From positions 806,001 through 870,000 of the forward strand of contig NZ_CP009654.1 in NCBI RefSeq assembly GCF_001880225.1: a DNA stretch of 64,000 nucleotides, read 5' to 3'. The position numbers were made by a program, and so were the translations under genes. Of this stretch, positions 55,313 to 64,000 are shown one piece after another; the first letter of the stretch is position 1; each line of letters begins with the position of its first letter. Under the pieces are notes generated by a model. The model searched no databases. It had not been told where the DNA came from and was given only the letters and a program-made list of their open reading frames with translations. The DNA is from Francisella frigiditurris. Lineage in GTDB: Bacteria > Pseudomonadota > Gammaproteobacteria > Francisellales > Francisellaceae.

Positions 55313-57766
55313 TTAGTTTCCTTTTGCTTTATATTTTAAGAAAATTCCATTTTTATTATTTATAAAAAAAGAACTTTCATTTTTTTCATTTAATTGAGTG
55401 ACAGAGTAAGTTTCATCATCACTAGCTTGTGTGTATGCGATCTCACAATTTTCTTTTGCTCCTAGCAATTGCCTCTGCAATAGTTGTTTTTGTGCTTTAT
55501 CTGTAGATATTGCAGTATTAGAGATTATTTGAGTAATTTCACAGGAGCTTATTGACTGAAGTTGGGTTATAACTATATCGTCATTCCGTAAAGGCATAAA
55601 TTGGTTGTTTGCTGAATTTACATTTATTTTAGATGGCATATATAAAATAGGCTTTTCAGAGCATTTTGGACCTAATATTTCTTTAGGTATTTCTATTGCA
55701 TAAAATAATTGAAGTTTACTATTAAATATCGTTGGTGTGCCTTTTTCACTATTTTCTTGAAACTCTGAAAAAGAGCTTTCCTCAGATTTAAAGTTTTTGA
55801 AAAACTTATAAGCTTTTTTTGAATCTTTATTAACATTATCACCAATGGTAACTTTACCAATTATATTTAGTGATTCAAAAGGTCTGAAATAAGGGTAATC
55901 AGCTCTCAATTCCTTATAGTCTAATAGGTTATATGCTATAGACTCTTGGTGAGTTAGGCTAGGATAGCTACAAAAGATAATTTTCTCATAAGTGTCTGAA
56001 TCTGAATCAGATTTATAGTGAAAATCATTTAAATCTTCATAGAGTTTTTGGGTAGAGTATTGGCTTCTCTTAAGTTCAATAGTTCGTTCACTTATATAAA
56101 AATTTTTAAGATTCTTTGATCCAAGCATATGATCGTCAGCTTGAAGGCTAGATAAGCTAATATCGCTATCAATAAAAGGAAGGGTGTTCTTTGTACTAAG
56201 TTTAAGAGCATAAGAATAATCTTGTTCTTTATTTTCATCAGGTTCTTCATGTTGATGATAAAATGTAGGATTTATAATATCTTCATATACTGATGAAAAG
56301 GGTTTGGAAGAGTTATTATTAGATTTGGTAACTTTTCTATTGCCATTTAAAGTAATATCAGGAGTAATTCCATTTTGTTTTATATAGAAAATAAGTTCTT
56401 GTTGAAGAAGTTTTTGATTTTTGAAGCTATTTATATCATAAGAAGAGAGTTTTTGCTCTAACTCTTCATCTGTGTTAGCTATACTTTTTTTAAGTGAATC
56501 ATCAATTTTATCAACAATATAGTAAGTTATTTTTCCAGTTTTTTTATCACAGAAGTATTTGATTGCACATTTATTAATTTGTAATTGTTCGATAAAAAAG
56601 TCATAAAAGTTTCTATTTATTGTAGATACAAATATCTGCGGTAATCTATTTTTTAAATTTTCACTTTTATTTGTATCTAAAGTGATTAGTTTTTCAAAAA
56701 AGAAATTATCTTTAATTACATCATCTAGAGTTTTTTTAACATCCACATATGTAGGTTTATGTAGGCTCCATAATGATTTTAAAGGATCATTAAACTCTAT
56801 TTTAAATTCTTTAATATTTGTTGTTGTCTTATCTCCGTTGAAGGAAAAGATGCTAAATTCATATTTTTCTTTAATATCTACAAGATCGGTTACATTTCCT
56901 ATTACAACAAAACGAGTTAGTCTTTCATGTCGATCAGTTTTAGAACCTTTTTTTAGAAAATTAAAAGTATCTTGTATTTCTATATCTAATAAAATAGGTT
57001 GGCTAGCATTCAATAGAAATTCAAAATCAGGGTGATTATTTGGATAGACTAGTTGGAAATGTATTGCTCCTTCCAGTCCATATAAAGATTCTTTTATTTT
57101 TAAGTTTTGAATATGTAAATTTTTTAAAGTTAGTTTTTTTTCATTAAATATTTTTTTGTTTTCAGTGGAAGAAAAATCAATATTCTTTAAAGTAAAATCA
57201 GAATTTATTGGACTTATATTAACTGTTATACTTTGCTTTTGTAAAATATCATTGTAAGCAATAGCTTTAGAAAGATGATTGTTTACAAGCTTGTTAAGCT
57301 TATATAAAAGCTTAGATTTTTGTATGTCTGATGATCTTTCTATAACATTTTGCAATGTATTTATGAGAATTGTGATTTTTTTAAGATATTTGTAAGGCAG
57401 TTTGAGTATAGTTTTATTCTGACAAGATTTTTTTATTTCATCTATTGCAATAGATATTTTCTCCGTATCTTTATAGTTTGATGAAAAATACTCATTATAA
57501 TCATTAATTCTTTTTTTCAGCCTAACTATTTCGTAATAGTTTTTGTATTTTTTATAATCCAAATCAGAAATAAGGTTATTCTGGTATAAACTCTTTGTAT
57601 TTTTAAGTTGAGTTTTGATCAAATTAAAATCTTTATTATTAGACTTAATAAGATAGTCATTAGCTTCTAATGCTATTAGAGCGGATGAATCTTGATCTGT
57701 TGTAGAGGATATATAATTTACAGAGTCATATATATTAGCCTCTGATATATTAGCTAGGCTTCTCAT
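55313..57766 (-). CDS. pdpA: T6SS spike-associated protein PdpA
   Basis: An 817-aa protein, first of the ten-gene leftward operon, matching known PdpA of about 820 aa. PdpA is essential for FPI secretion and intracellular growth, and is understood to join VgrG in the central spike, supplying the base missing from the short VgrG. Sequence features are a helical first 200 residues, strand-rich central parts (VNISPINSDFTLKNIDFSST) and an end rich in beta strands (SSFFINNKNGIFLKYKAKGN). There is no signal peptide. It is divergent from upp across a 147-nt gap with a sigma70-like promoter. Confidence 0.93.
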   Translation of the reverse strand: MRSLANISEANIYDSVNYISSTTDQDSSALIALEANDYLIKSNNKDFNLIKTQLKNTKSLYQNNLISDLDYKKYKNYYEIVRLKKRINDYNEYFSSNYKDTEKISIAIDEIKKSCQNKTILKLPYKYLKKITILINTLQNVIERSSDIQKSKLLYKLNKLVNNHLSKAIAYNDILQKQSITVNISPINSDFTLKNIDFSSTENKKIFNEKKLTLKNLHIQNLKIKESLYGLEGAIHFQLVYPNNHPDFEFLLNASQPILLDIEIQDTFNFLKKGSKTDRHERLTRFVVIGNVTDLVDIKEKYEFSIFSFNGDKTTTNIKEFKIEFNDPLKSLWSLHKPTYVDVKKTLDDVIKDNFFFEKLITLDTNKSENLKNRLPQIFVSTINRNFYDFFIEQLQINKCAIKYFCDKKTGKITYYIVDKIDDSLKKSIANTDEELEQKLSSYDINSFKNQKLLQQELIFYIKQNGITPDITLNGNRKVTKSNNNSSKPFSSVYEDIINPTFYHQHEEPDENKEQDYSYALKLSTKNTLPFIDSDISLSSLQADDHMLGSKNLKNFYISERTIELKRSQYSTQKLYEDLNDFHYKSDSDSDTYEKIIFCSYPSLTHQESIAYNLLDYKELRADYPYFRPFESLNIIGKVTIGDNVNKDSKKAYKFFKNFKSEESSFSEFQENSEKGTPTIFNSKLQLFYAIEIPKEILGPKCSEKPILYMPSKINVNSANNQFMPLRNDDIVITQLQSISSCEITQIISNTAISTDKAQKQLLQRQLLGAKENCEIAYTQASDDETYSVTQLNEKNESSFFINNKNGIFLKYKAKGN

Positions 57767-57799
57767 AATTTCTCATTTTTTTCTCATTTCTCACAATAC

Positions 57800-57828
57800 A
57801 TTATGAAGAGAAAAAAACAATTTGTCTA
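57800..57828 (-). promoter_or_regulatory. Putative pdpA promoter
   Basis: On the minus strand -35 TAGACA (57828-57823), a 17-nt spacer and -10 CATAAT (57805-57800) lie 33 nt before the pdpA ATG. This is the only fair promoter seen for the ten-gene operon, whose inner gaps are at most 19 nt. Confidence 0.5.
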
Positions 57829-57913
57829 AAGGATTAATAGCATAATCTACTGATTTATATATAGATTTGCTAAAATTCTTATAGTAAAAAAATTTTTTAA
57901 GAAGAAATCTGAG

Positions 57914-58543
57914 ATGAAAATTGTAGAAGTTAAGCATCCAATGGTTCAGCATAAAATTGGACTTATGCGAGCTAAAAACATAAGCACGCAAGAATTTAGA
58001 AGGCTTACACAAGAGATAGCTAGTTTGTTAACCTACGAGGTTTCTGAAAGTTTTGAGCTTGAGGATACTAAAATTATTGGCTGGAATGGTGATGAAATTA
58101 AGATAAAACAGATCAAAGGTAAAAAACTTACAGTAGTGCCTATTTTAAGAGCTGGGTTGGGTATGATGGATGGAGTGTTTGAGCATATCCCTGCAGCTAA
58201 AGTAAGTATGGTAGGTATGTATCGTAATGAAGAAACAGCTGAGCCGGTGCCATATTTTTCAAAACTATGTGACAAGCTTGATCAAAGAACGGCTTTGATA
58301 GTTGATCCTATGCTAGCAACAGGAGGATCTATGATTGCAACAATAGATTTACTTAAAAAAGCAGGTTCAAGAAGCATAAAAATAATAACTTTAGTTTCGG
58401 CACCAGAAGGGATACAAGCCTTGGAAAGAGCTCACCCAGATGTTGAATTGTATACAGCTTCTATAGATAGTCATTTAAATGAAAAGAAATATATTATTCC
58501 AGGATTAGGAGACGCTGGCGATAAGATATTTGGAACCAAATAA
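57914..58543 (+). CDS. upp: Uracil phosphoribosyltransferase
   Basis: A 209-aa salvage enzyme converting uracil and PRPP to UMP. Start [19 protein letters not shown], then [15 protein letters not shown], the PRPP loop [14 protein letters not shown] and the uracil-binding C-terminus [17 protein letters not shown] are canonical, and the length is usual. It bounds the FPI on the pdpA side. There is no mobile-element gene or tRNA at this border. Confidence 0.97.
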   Translation: MKIVEVKHPMVQHKIGLMRAKNISTQEFRRLTQEIASLLTYEVSESFELEDTKIIGWNGDEIKIKQIKGKKLTVVPILRAGLGMMDGVFEHIPAAKVSMVGMYRNEETAEPVPYFSKLCDKLDQRTALIVDPMLATGGSMIATIDLLKKAGSRSIKIITLVSAPEGIQALERAHPDVELYTASIDSHLNEKKYIIPGLGDAGDKIFGTK

Positions 58544-58724
58544 TAAATAATATTCTCTTGACAATTTGCTTAATTTTAAATTAATATATATTTATAAATA
58601 TTTAATATTCTGCTGTATAATTGCTACTTAAATTTAATTATTTAATATAAAATTCAGCTAGAAATAGGAATAAATAAAATACTTATAATTAGTTTAAGAT
58701 ACAAAATCACAAAGAGAGGGTTTT

Positions 58725-60992
58725 ATGAAATTAAAAAAGCTTAGTGTCGCGTTAGCTGCTACTTTATTTGGTGGGATAAGTGCTGCAAATGCAGTAACTG
58801 CTGCTGAGTTGAATGAGGCAAAACAGCCATTAGTGACAGCTTATTATTTAGGTGATAGTGATAATGGTTCTAAATGGGCTTCATTAGATAGGCTACAAAT
58901 TTTAGCAGATGAAATTACAGATCAAGGCGCAAATTTTAACAAGATTATATTATCATTCGTTCAACCTAGCTTATTCTACTATCAGTCAGGTAGTTTAGCA
59001 GGGACAGGTTTGTTTGGTTATTTTATTGATCGTAATGCATCAAGCTCACAAATAACAAATGCGCAAAATGATCCAAAAGCAAAAGAAGATTTCCAAAAGC
59101 TTAAAGCTATTATTTCTCAATTAGAAACAGCTGGTGTTCATGTGTATTTGGCAGTTGGTGGTTGGAACTTTAGTTGTGATCCGGGATTATATACACAATC
59201 TTTAAAAGCTTTAGGTCAGCAAACTCCTAGAGCAAATATGTGTGGTCCAGATGATGGATTATATGATACTTTCCCTAACCCTATTCCTGAAAATACTCAA
59301 GGAACAGCTTTTGAGAACTATAAGAGAGGTGAGTTTGAGGATCCTGCATCTTCAAAACAGGCTGATCTTGCTTATGAAAATTTAGTTAAATTAACAAATG
59401 ATTTAGGTGCTACGGGTGTCGATCTTGACTATGAAGAGTTCTGGCATGCTGATTTGAATAGTTATTCTTTATCAAAACTTTTAAATAATAAGTGGCAAAT
59501 AGATAGTATTGTCAAAGACAAAAATATGAATACTAACAATTTTTCATATCAGGACTATCAGGATTTAATGGCTGAAGTAGGTATTTCTAATCAGCTTAAA
59601 AATGTAAATGGTCAAGTTCAAGGTGCTATTGATACTGGAAATCCTGGAGCAATGCCAGAAACAGTAGATAAATTTGCGGCTATAATCAAAGTTGTTCATG
59701 ATAAGATTGAAAAAATTAACCCAAATCTTAAACTTTCTGCTGCTTTACCTGCTGTTGGTGCAGTACCTACAAATGTTTTATCTTGGAGTGCTAAGGATCA
59801 TCTTAAAGATGGCGGACCTTGGTATTATGGTAACTTAAAGGGTCTTGTATATAATGTTGCTGCAAAAGATAAGAGTGTGGCACAAGATTTAGATGCATTA
59901 TCTGTTATGAGTTATGATTTATCTAAAAATGATGGACAGTATTTAAATGGATCTTATACATTAGCGGCTCAAGTTAAATACTATATGGATGAGTATTATC
60001 ATTACTTAGGCGCATCTTCTGATACTCCTACTAAGCTACAAAACCAAAGTATTACTCCAGGAACATTTAGCCTTAATAGAAAGATTCAGTTTGGTTTTGA
60101 AGTTGGTCAACCAGCGTATCCTGTTAAAGGATCTGGTAATGACTTACCACTTTCAAATGATCAAATGACTAAGATTCTAAATTCTGAAGCTCAGTCTGGT
60201 AGATCAGTAGGTATGATCATGTGGGATCTTTATAAAGATCAAAGATATGATAGAGATTATATGGGCTATTGGGATAACAATTGGCCAACACCTAGTGAAG
60301 TTTTACAAGCAACATGTAAAGCTTTCAAATTGGATAATAATTCTCTTTATAATTGTAATGCTAATCTTCCAACTGCTAATGCAGGCGATGAAGAAGAGCC
60401 AACACCAACTCCAACACCAACTCCAACACCAACTCCAACTCCGGCTCCAACGCCTGCTCCAACTCCGGCTCCAACTCCGGCTCCGACACCGGCTCCGACA
60501 CCGGCTCCTAGTGGTGATCACCCTGATTATGTTGCAGGAAATACATACGCTACAGGTGATATTGTTAGAGCTTCTGATGGTAGTCATTACAAATGTACAG
60601 AAGGTGGATGGTGTTCTAGTGCAGCTTATAACCCAGTTGGAATATATGGCCAATATGCATGGCAAAATGTAGGTTCAGCTCCGACACCTGCGCCAGCTCC
60701 AACACCTAGCAATGGGACATGGGATTCTAATACAGTTTACTATGGTGGAGATAAGGTAACTTATAATGGTAAAGAGTATACTGCTAAATGGTGGACTCAA
60801 GGTGATAACCCAGCAAATGGTGGACCATGGGAAACTCCTCTAGTAGCTGGCGGAGCATGGAGTAGTGGCCAAGTGTATAATACTGGAGATACAGTAACTT
60901 ATAATGGCCAAAAGTATAAAGCAAATTGGTGGACTCAAGGTAATAACCCTGCACAAAATAGTGGTTCTGGCCAAGTCTGGACAAAAATATAA
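58725..60992 (+). CDS. Secreted modular chitinase (GH18)
   Basis: A 755-aa chitinase that hydrolyses chitin. Residues 1-23 are a signal peptide (ends SAANA). The GH18 barrel follows, with the catalytic motif [10 protein letters not shown]: Asp233, Asp235 and the acid Glu237. Other barrel marks are [19 protein letters not shown] and SVMSYDLS. A Pro-Thr/Pro-Ala linker (~560-596) leads to C-terminal carbohydrate-binding modules: an [20 protein letters not shown] module, and two CBM5/12 repeats with [10 protein letters not shown] and [18 protein letters not shown] lies before the ATG. Francisella chitinases help it live on chitinous surfaces and arthropods. The gene is alone in its transcript. 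Confidence 0.95.
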   Translation: MKLKKLSVALAATLFGGISAANAVTAAELNEAKQPLVTAYYLGDSDNGSKWASLDRLQILADEITDQGANFNKIILSFVQPSLFYYQSGSLAGTGLFGYFIDRNASSSQITNAQNDPKAKEDFQKLKAIISQLETAGVHVYLAVGGWNFSCDPGLYTQSLKALGQQTPRANMCGPDDGLYDTFPNPIPENTQGTAFENYKRGEFEDPASSKQADLAYENLVKLTNDLGATGVDLDYEEFWHADLNSYSLSKLLNNKWQIDSIVKDKNMNTNNFSYQDYQDLMAEVGISNQLKNVNGQVQGAIDTGNPGAMPETVDKFAAIIKVVHDKIEKINPNLKLSAALPAVGAVPTNVLSWSAKDHLKDGGPWYYGNLKGLVYNVAAKDKSVAQDLDALSVMSYDLSKNDGQYLNGSYTLAAQVKYYMDEYYHYLGASSDTPTKLQNQSITPGTFSLNRKIQFGFEVGQPAYPVKGSGNDLPLSNDQMTKILNSEAQSGRSVGMIMWDLYKDQRYDRDYMGYWDNNWPTPSEVLQATCKAFKLDNNSLYNCNANLPTANAGDEEEPTPTPTPTPTPTPTPAPTPAPTPAPTPAPTPAPTPAPSGDHPDYVAGNTYATGDIVRASDGSHYKCTEGGWCSSAAYNPVGIYGQYAWQNVGSAPTPAPAPTPSNGTWDSNTVYYGGDKVTYNGKEYTAKWWTQGDNPANGGPWETPLVAGGAWSSGQVYNTGDTVTYNGQKYKANWWTQGNNPAQNSGSGQVWTKI
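60399..60510 (+). repeat. In-frame hexanucleotide repeats coding for a Pro-Thr/Pro-Ala linker
   Basis: CCAACA/CCAACT units, then CCGGCT-containing 12-mers (CCAACTCCGGCT), are repeated about 18 times. They encode (PT)n then (APTP)n between the catalytic barrel and the binding modules. Unit lengths are multiples of three, so copy changes alter linker length without shifting the frame. Confidence 0.9.
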
Positions 60993-61098
60993 TATTCTTC
61001 CTTTATTCTAAAATAGATATGTATTAATAAGTACATATCTATCTCCTTAAACTTATTTTTGTTATAGTTAGTTTCAAAGTTTTTTAAATACTAGTTTC

Positions 61099-62355
61099 AT
61101 GGTTCAAATATTAAAAAAAATAGATAAATTTGATTTCGGCTGGATAGTTATCAGTTTTGGTATGGCTGTTGGAGCTGGAATTGTACTCACTCCGGTTAGT
61201 ATAGGAGTAGTGGGGTTCTTTATCTTTTTACTTGCTGCGATTATAGCTTTTCCAGGTACTTATTTGGTTCAAAAGATTTATATCGAAACACTATGTGCAA
61301 ATAAAGAACCTAAAGTCTATAGTGAAGTTATAACGGACTATTTAGGCGCTAAATGGGGAAGCTTCTTAAGTATAGTTTATTTTCTAATGATGGTAGTTTG
61401 GACGATTATATATGCTGAGGTTGTAACAGAATCCTTAGCCTCATATCTTCATATCTTTGGACTAACGTCAAATCCAAATCTAGATAGTAATATAATCTAT
61501 AGTTTTTTCTTAATATTAATAATGGTTTATATAGGTATTAAAAGCCAAAAACTGCTTGTTAGGGTTTCAAGCTTTTTAGTAATGGTTTTATTATTAGCAA
61601 TAGTTGTGACTAGCTTAGTAATGATACCTTTATGGAGCCTAGAAAATATTACGTATATTCCAAAAAGTAAGCAAATAATGCCTAAAACTATAGTCATGAT
61701 TCCATTTGCTTTAACAGCTATATTATTTATGGGATCTATAAGTCCTATGGTTATTAGTTATAGATTAAAATATAAAAACAACCCTGAGCTAGCTAAACAA
61801 AAAGCTGTTTCAACAATGAAATTTAGCTTTTATATTTTATTAGCTATTGTAGGCTTTTTTATATTCTCTTTTGCTTTAGTTTTACCACATGGTTTAGCTG
61901 TAGAAGCTTCTAAGACAAATCAATCTGTATTTGTTATTTTAGATAAAACTCATAACTCTAATCTTATGCTTTATATATGTGGAATTATTATAAATATATG
62001 TGCAATACTAACTTCTTTTCTTAGTATCTTAGCGGGAATGAGTGAATCTTTGAGAGGAATTCTTTATAAGATATTCAAGCTAGTTAAAGTTGAGAGTAAT
62101 TATACACACACAAACTTTATAGCTAATATTATAATGTTTATGATGATTTGGCTATCAGTTGTTTTCAAATTTAATGTGTATTTCTTAGTTCCTTTAACTG
62201 GGCCTATTTATTGTTTAGTAGGTTGCTTTATACCTGTTTATTTAGTTTATAAAGTGCCAGCACTTCATTGTTATAAATCTAAGAGTTTATATTTTATATT
62301 ATTTGTAGGAGTTATGTTGGCTATATCTCCATTTCTTAGTTATGCATTAGCTTAA
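61099..62355 (+). CDS. Amino-acid transporter (HAAAP-like)
   Basis: A 418-aa protein with 11 hydrophobic helices. The N-terminus FGWIVISFGMAVGAGIVLTP holds the Gly-rich TM1 of the hydroxy/aromatic amino-acid permease group (SdaC/TdcC/TnaB-like), a branch of the APC superfamily. Later helices include ALTAILFMGSISPMVISYRL. The substrate may be serine, threonine or an aromatic amino acid; that cannot be decided here. It ends 11 nt before the MATE gene, so the two may be co-transcribed. Confidence 0.83.
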   Translation: MVQILKKIDKFDFGWIVISFGMAVGAGIVLTPVSIGVVGFFIFLLAAIIAFPGTYLVQKIYIETLCANKEPKVYSEVITDYLGAKWGSFLSIVYFLMMVVWTIIYAEVVTESLASYLHIFGLTSNPNLDSNIIYSFFLILIMVYIGIKSQKLLVRVSSFLVMVLLLAIVVTSLVMIPLWSLENITYIPKSKQIMPKTIVMIPFALTAILFMGSISPMVISYRLKYKNNPELAKQKAVSTMKFSFYILLAIVGFFIFSFALVLPHGLAVEASKTNQSVFVILDKTHNSNLMLYICGIIINICAILTSFLSILAGMSESLRGILYKIFKLVKVESNYTHTNFIANIIMFMMIWLSVVFKFNVYFLVPLTGPIYCLVGCFIPVYLVYKVPALHCYKSKSLYFILFVGVMLAISPFLSYALA

Positions 62356-62366
62356 AGTTTATACAA

Positions 62367-63662
62367 ATGCATAAAAAAATACTCTTTTTATCAATTCCTT
62401 TAGTAATTTCCAACATTACAGTACCATTATTCGGAATCGTGAATACGGCGTTGATAGGACATTTAAATAATAGTGATTATCTTGCAGCTGTTGCATTAGG
62501 AGTAGCAATAGTAAATTTCATATGCTTGCTTTTTACTTTTTTTAGAATGAGTATGACAGGTTTAATTGCTCAAAGTTTAGGTAAAAGAAATTTTGAGCTA
62601 ATAGCCGAATTGCTAATTAGAGCAATTATTGTAGCTTTATCATTAGCCCTTGTAATACTTATATTTAAGAGTTTAATCTATAAAATAGCAATCTCAATAA
62701 TAAATACAGATGCTAGTGTTTTACTCTTATTAAAAGAGTTTTATGATGTGGCGATATATAGTATTGTTTTTGCATTATTAAATTATGTACTTTTAGGTTT
62801 TTTTATAGGTATTCAAAAAACAAAAATAGTTTTTGTCTCATCACTTTTGAGTACTATGCTAGGTATTTCATTAAGTTGTTTCTTTATAAATATCCTAGCA
62901 ATAGGATTAAAAGGAATAGCTTATTCAATGCTGATTTCACAGGGCTTATTGTTATTAATACTATTAATTTCAGCTATATGTTTTTTGAAATCAAAAAGTA
63001 TAGGACTTATATTAATATTTAGGAAATTTGAGTTTTTAAATATCGAAAGCTATCTTCCATTTTTAAAAGTAAATAGTAATATTTTTATCCGTTCATTTTG
63101 TCTTTTAGTAAGCTTTAATTCTTTTTATATATTTTCTAGTTACTATGGTAAAAATACATTAGCAGCAAATGCTATTTTGGTTGAGATAGCAGTTTTTATT
63201 GCAATGATTTTAGATGCTTTAGCCAATACAACAGAAACCATGGTAGGAGAAGCTTATATAAGACGAGACAGAGATAGATTGAAAGAGATCATAGTAAAAA
63301 CTTTAGTTCAGTGTATGGTTATAAGTATTATTTTCTCTATAAGTTATGCAATATTTAGTAATATAATTATAGGCATGTTTACATCGATTCCAGCTGTAAT
63401 AAGTGAGATCCATAAATATATTATTTTTTCAATATTACTTCCTATATTTGCAGCGTTTAGTTTTTGGATAGATGGTGTGTTTGTAGGGATGTTGAAGACT
63501 AGAGCTATGCGAAATGCTATTATTATATCAATGTTCTTCTATATGATTTTAGTTTATATATTTTTATTTTTAGGAAATTATGGGTTATGGTTAGCTATAT
63601 TGGGTTTTTATATTATTAGGACTATTTCTTTAGCGATACCATTAAAAAGATATTTAAGATAG
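62367..63662 (+). CDS. MATE-family efflux transporter (DinF-like)
   Basis: A 431-aa, 12-helix transporter in two six-helix halves. The start IPLVISNITVPLFGIVNTAL and IGHLNNSDYLAAVALGVAI are the MATE TM1-TM2 signature. FFRMSMTGLIAQSLGKRNFE and the mirrored second-half segment DALANTTETMVGEAYIRRDR complete the pattern, which is nearest the DinF subgroup. It probably exports cationic drugs or organic compounds using an ion gradient. It has no strong Shine-Dalgarno. Its stop precedes the next gene's AGGAG directly. Confidence 0.93.
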   Translation: MHKKILFLSIPLVISNITVPLFGIVNTALIGHLNNSDYLAAVALGVAIVNFICLLFTFFRMSMTGLIAQSLGKRNFELIAELLIRAIIVALSLALVILIFKSLIYKIAISIINTDASVLLLLKEFYDVAIYSIVFALLNYVLLGFFIGIQKTKIVFVSSLLSTMLGISLSCFFINILAIGLKGIAYSMLISQGLLLLILLISAICFLKSKSIGLILIFRKFEFLNIESYLPFLKVNSNIFIRSFCLLVSFNSFYIFSSYYGKNTLAANAILVEIAVFIAMILDALANTTETMVGEAYIRRDRDRLKEIIVKTLVQCMVISIIFSISYAIFSNIIIGMFTSIPAVISEIHKYIIFSILLPIFAAFSFWIDGVFVGMLKTRAMRNAIIISMFFYMILVYIFLFLGNYGLWLAILGFYIIRTISLAIPLKRYLR

Positions 63663-63670
63663 GAGTTATA

Positions 63671-64000
63671 ATGCCTCATATTATATTAGAAATACCAAGT
63701 TCTTTTGATACTAATATTGCAAAGGATATATTAAATCGTAGCCAGTCTATTCTGTTAGAAAAATTACCGACAAAAATAGAGACTTTTAAAAATAGATATT
63801 ATAAATATGACTATTGTTTAGTAGCAAACTCTCAAGAAAAAGAATTAATTGGTTTAACAATTAAAGTACTATCTGGACGGACAGAAGATTTGTTGAAAGA
63901 AATAGCTTTAGACATTAAAGAAGAAGTGAGAAAAATTCTAATTTCTAATAAGATAAAAATTGAAAAATATTCTTATACGGTCGAAATATTAGAATTATCG
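63671..64000 (+). CDS. 5-carboxymethyl-2-hydroxymuconate isomerase family protein, partial
   Basis: The first 110 codons of a gene that runs off the window. It starts MPHIILEIPSSFDTNIAKDI at ATG 63671, with AGGAG upstream. The N-terminal MPHI with Pro2 (catalytic Pro1 after Met removal) and a KVLSGRTEDLLKEIALDI segment fit the CHMI branch of the tautomerase superfamily, whose members are about 115-125 aa, so little is missing. The true substrate in Francisella is unknown. It is probably co-transcribed with the MATE gene. Confidence 0.82.
   Translation, partial: MPHIILEIPSSFDTNIAKDILNRSQSILLEKLPTKIETFKNRYYKYDYCLVANSQEKELIGLTIKVLSGRTEDLLKEIALDIKEEVRKILISNKIKIEKYSYTVEILELS

Noticed and set aside
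57850-57890. A sigma70 promoter for upp (TTGCTA ... TATAGT)
   Set aside because: The spacer between the two boxes is only 7 nt; no well-spaced -35 was found.
60399-60510. Regular repeats that could be mistaken for a CRISPR array
   Set aside because: The repeats have no spacers, are in frame and encode the Pro-Thr linker. No CRISPR array was seen anywhere in the window.
60247-60984. Open frames over the chitinase linker on both strands, with Leu/Gln- or Ser/Arg-rich proteins
   Set aside because: They are frame shadows of the Pro-Thr repeat and the binding modules, with low-complexity composition and no Shine-Dalgarno.

Overview
The window is a stretch of AT-rich gammaproteobacterial chromosome from the genus Francisella. 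The diagnosis rests on a Francisella pathogenicity island (FPI) type VI secretion locus with recognisable IglA, IglB, IglC, IglD, DotU, PdpB, IglE, VgrG and IglG. It is supported by a single LolC/E-type permease next to LolD and by a solitary 5S rRNA gene. The FPI gene content is not the tularensis/novicida one (no pdpC or pdpE, plus extra genes), so a more distant Francisella species is likely. The species cannot be fixed by eye.

Layout. Positions 1-31000 are mostly housekeeping. They hold the glmS 3' part, a GNAT acetyltransferase, csp-rpsU (minus strand), a mazG-like gene broken by an IS3-family remnant, map, a coiled-coil protein, parC-mtn, a sialidase-like protein with a membrane partner, slt, an outer-membrane barrel protein, a TauE/SafE exporter and an amino-acid permease. 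These are followed by the glycine cleavage genes gcvT-gcvH-gcvPA-gcvPB, purU, dnaE, an orphan 5S rRNA, lolF-lolD, an EamA transporter, two unknown membrane proteins, an SRPBCC-type protein and anmK.

Positions 30691-57766 are the FPI. A leftward operon pdpA-pdpB-iglE-vgrG-iglF-iglG-iglH-dotU-iglI-iglJ converges on a rightward block pdpD-iglA-iglB-iglC-iglD. The stop codons of iglJ and iglD overlap, exactly where pdpC and pdpE lie in the classical FPI. Between anmK and pdpD sit three large, mutually paralogous minus-strand genes of about 572-645 aa, a family I do not recognise. They share an N-terminal segment, a FHN[AS]C motif, an AFPP...RHGVTGQ core and a C-terminal segment. Each has a TATACT -10-like box and a shared upstream element. 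They are the most interesting content: candidate T6SS cargo or accessory proteins that may stand in for the missing PdpC/PdpE.

Positions 57914-64000 hold upp, a modular secreted chitinase (GH18, Pro-Thr linker, chitin-binding modules), an amino-acid transporter, a MATE transporter and the start of a CHMI-family isomerase.

How the parts work together: IglA/IglB form the contractile sheath and IglC the inner tube. IglD, IglH, IglJ and probably IglF/IglI form the baseplate. VgrG, IglG and PdpA form the spike, and PdpB, DotU and IglE the membrane complex. PdpD is a known-type secreted effector. No ClpV gene is present, as usual for this system, in which ClpB does disassembly.
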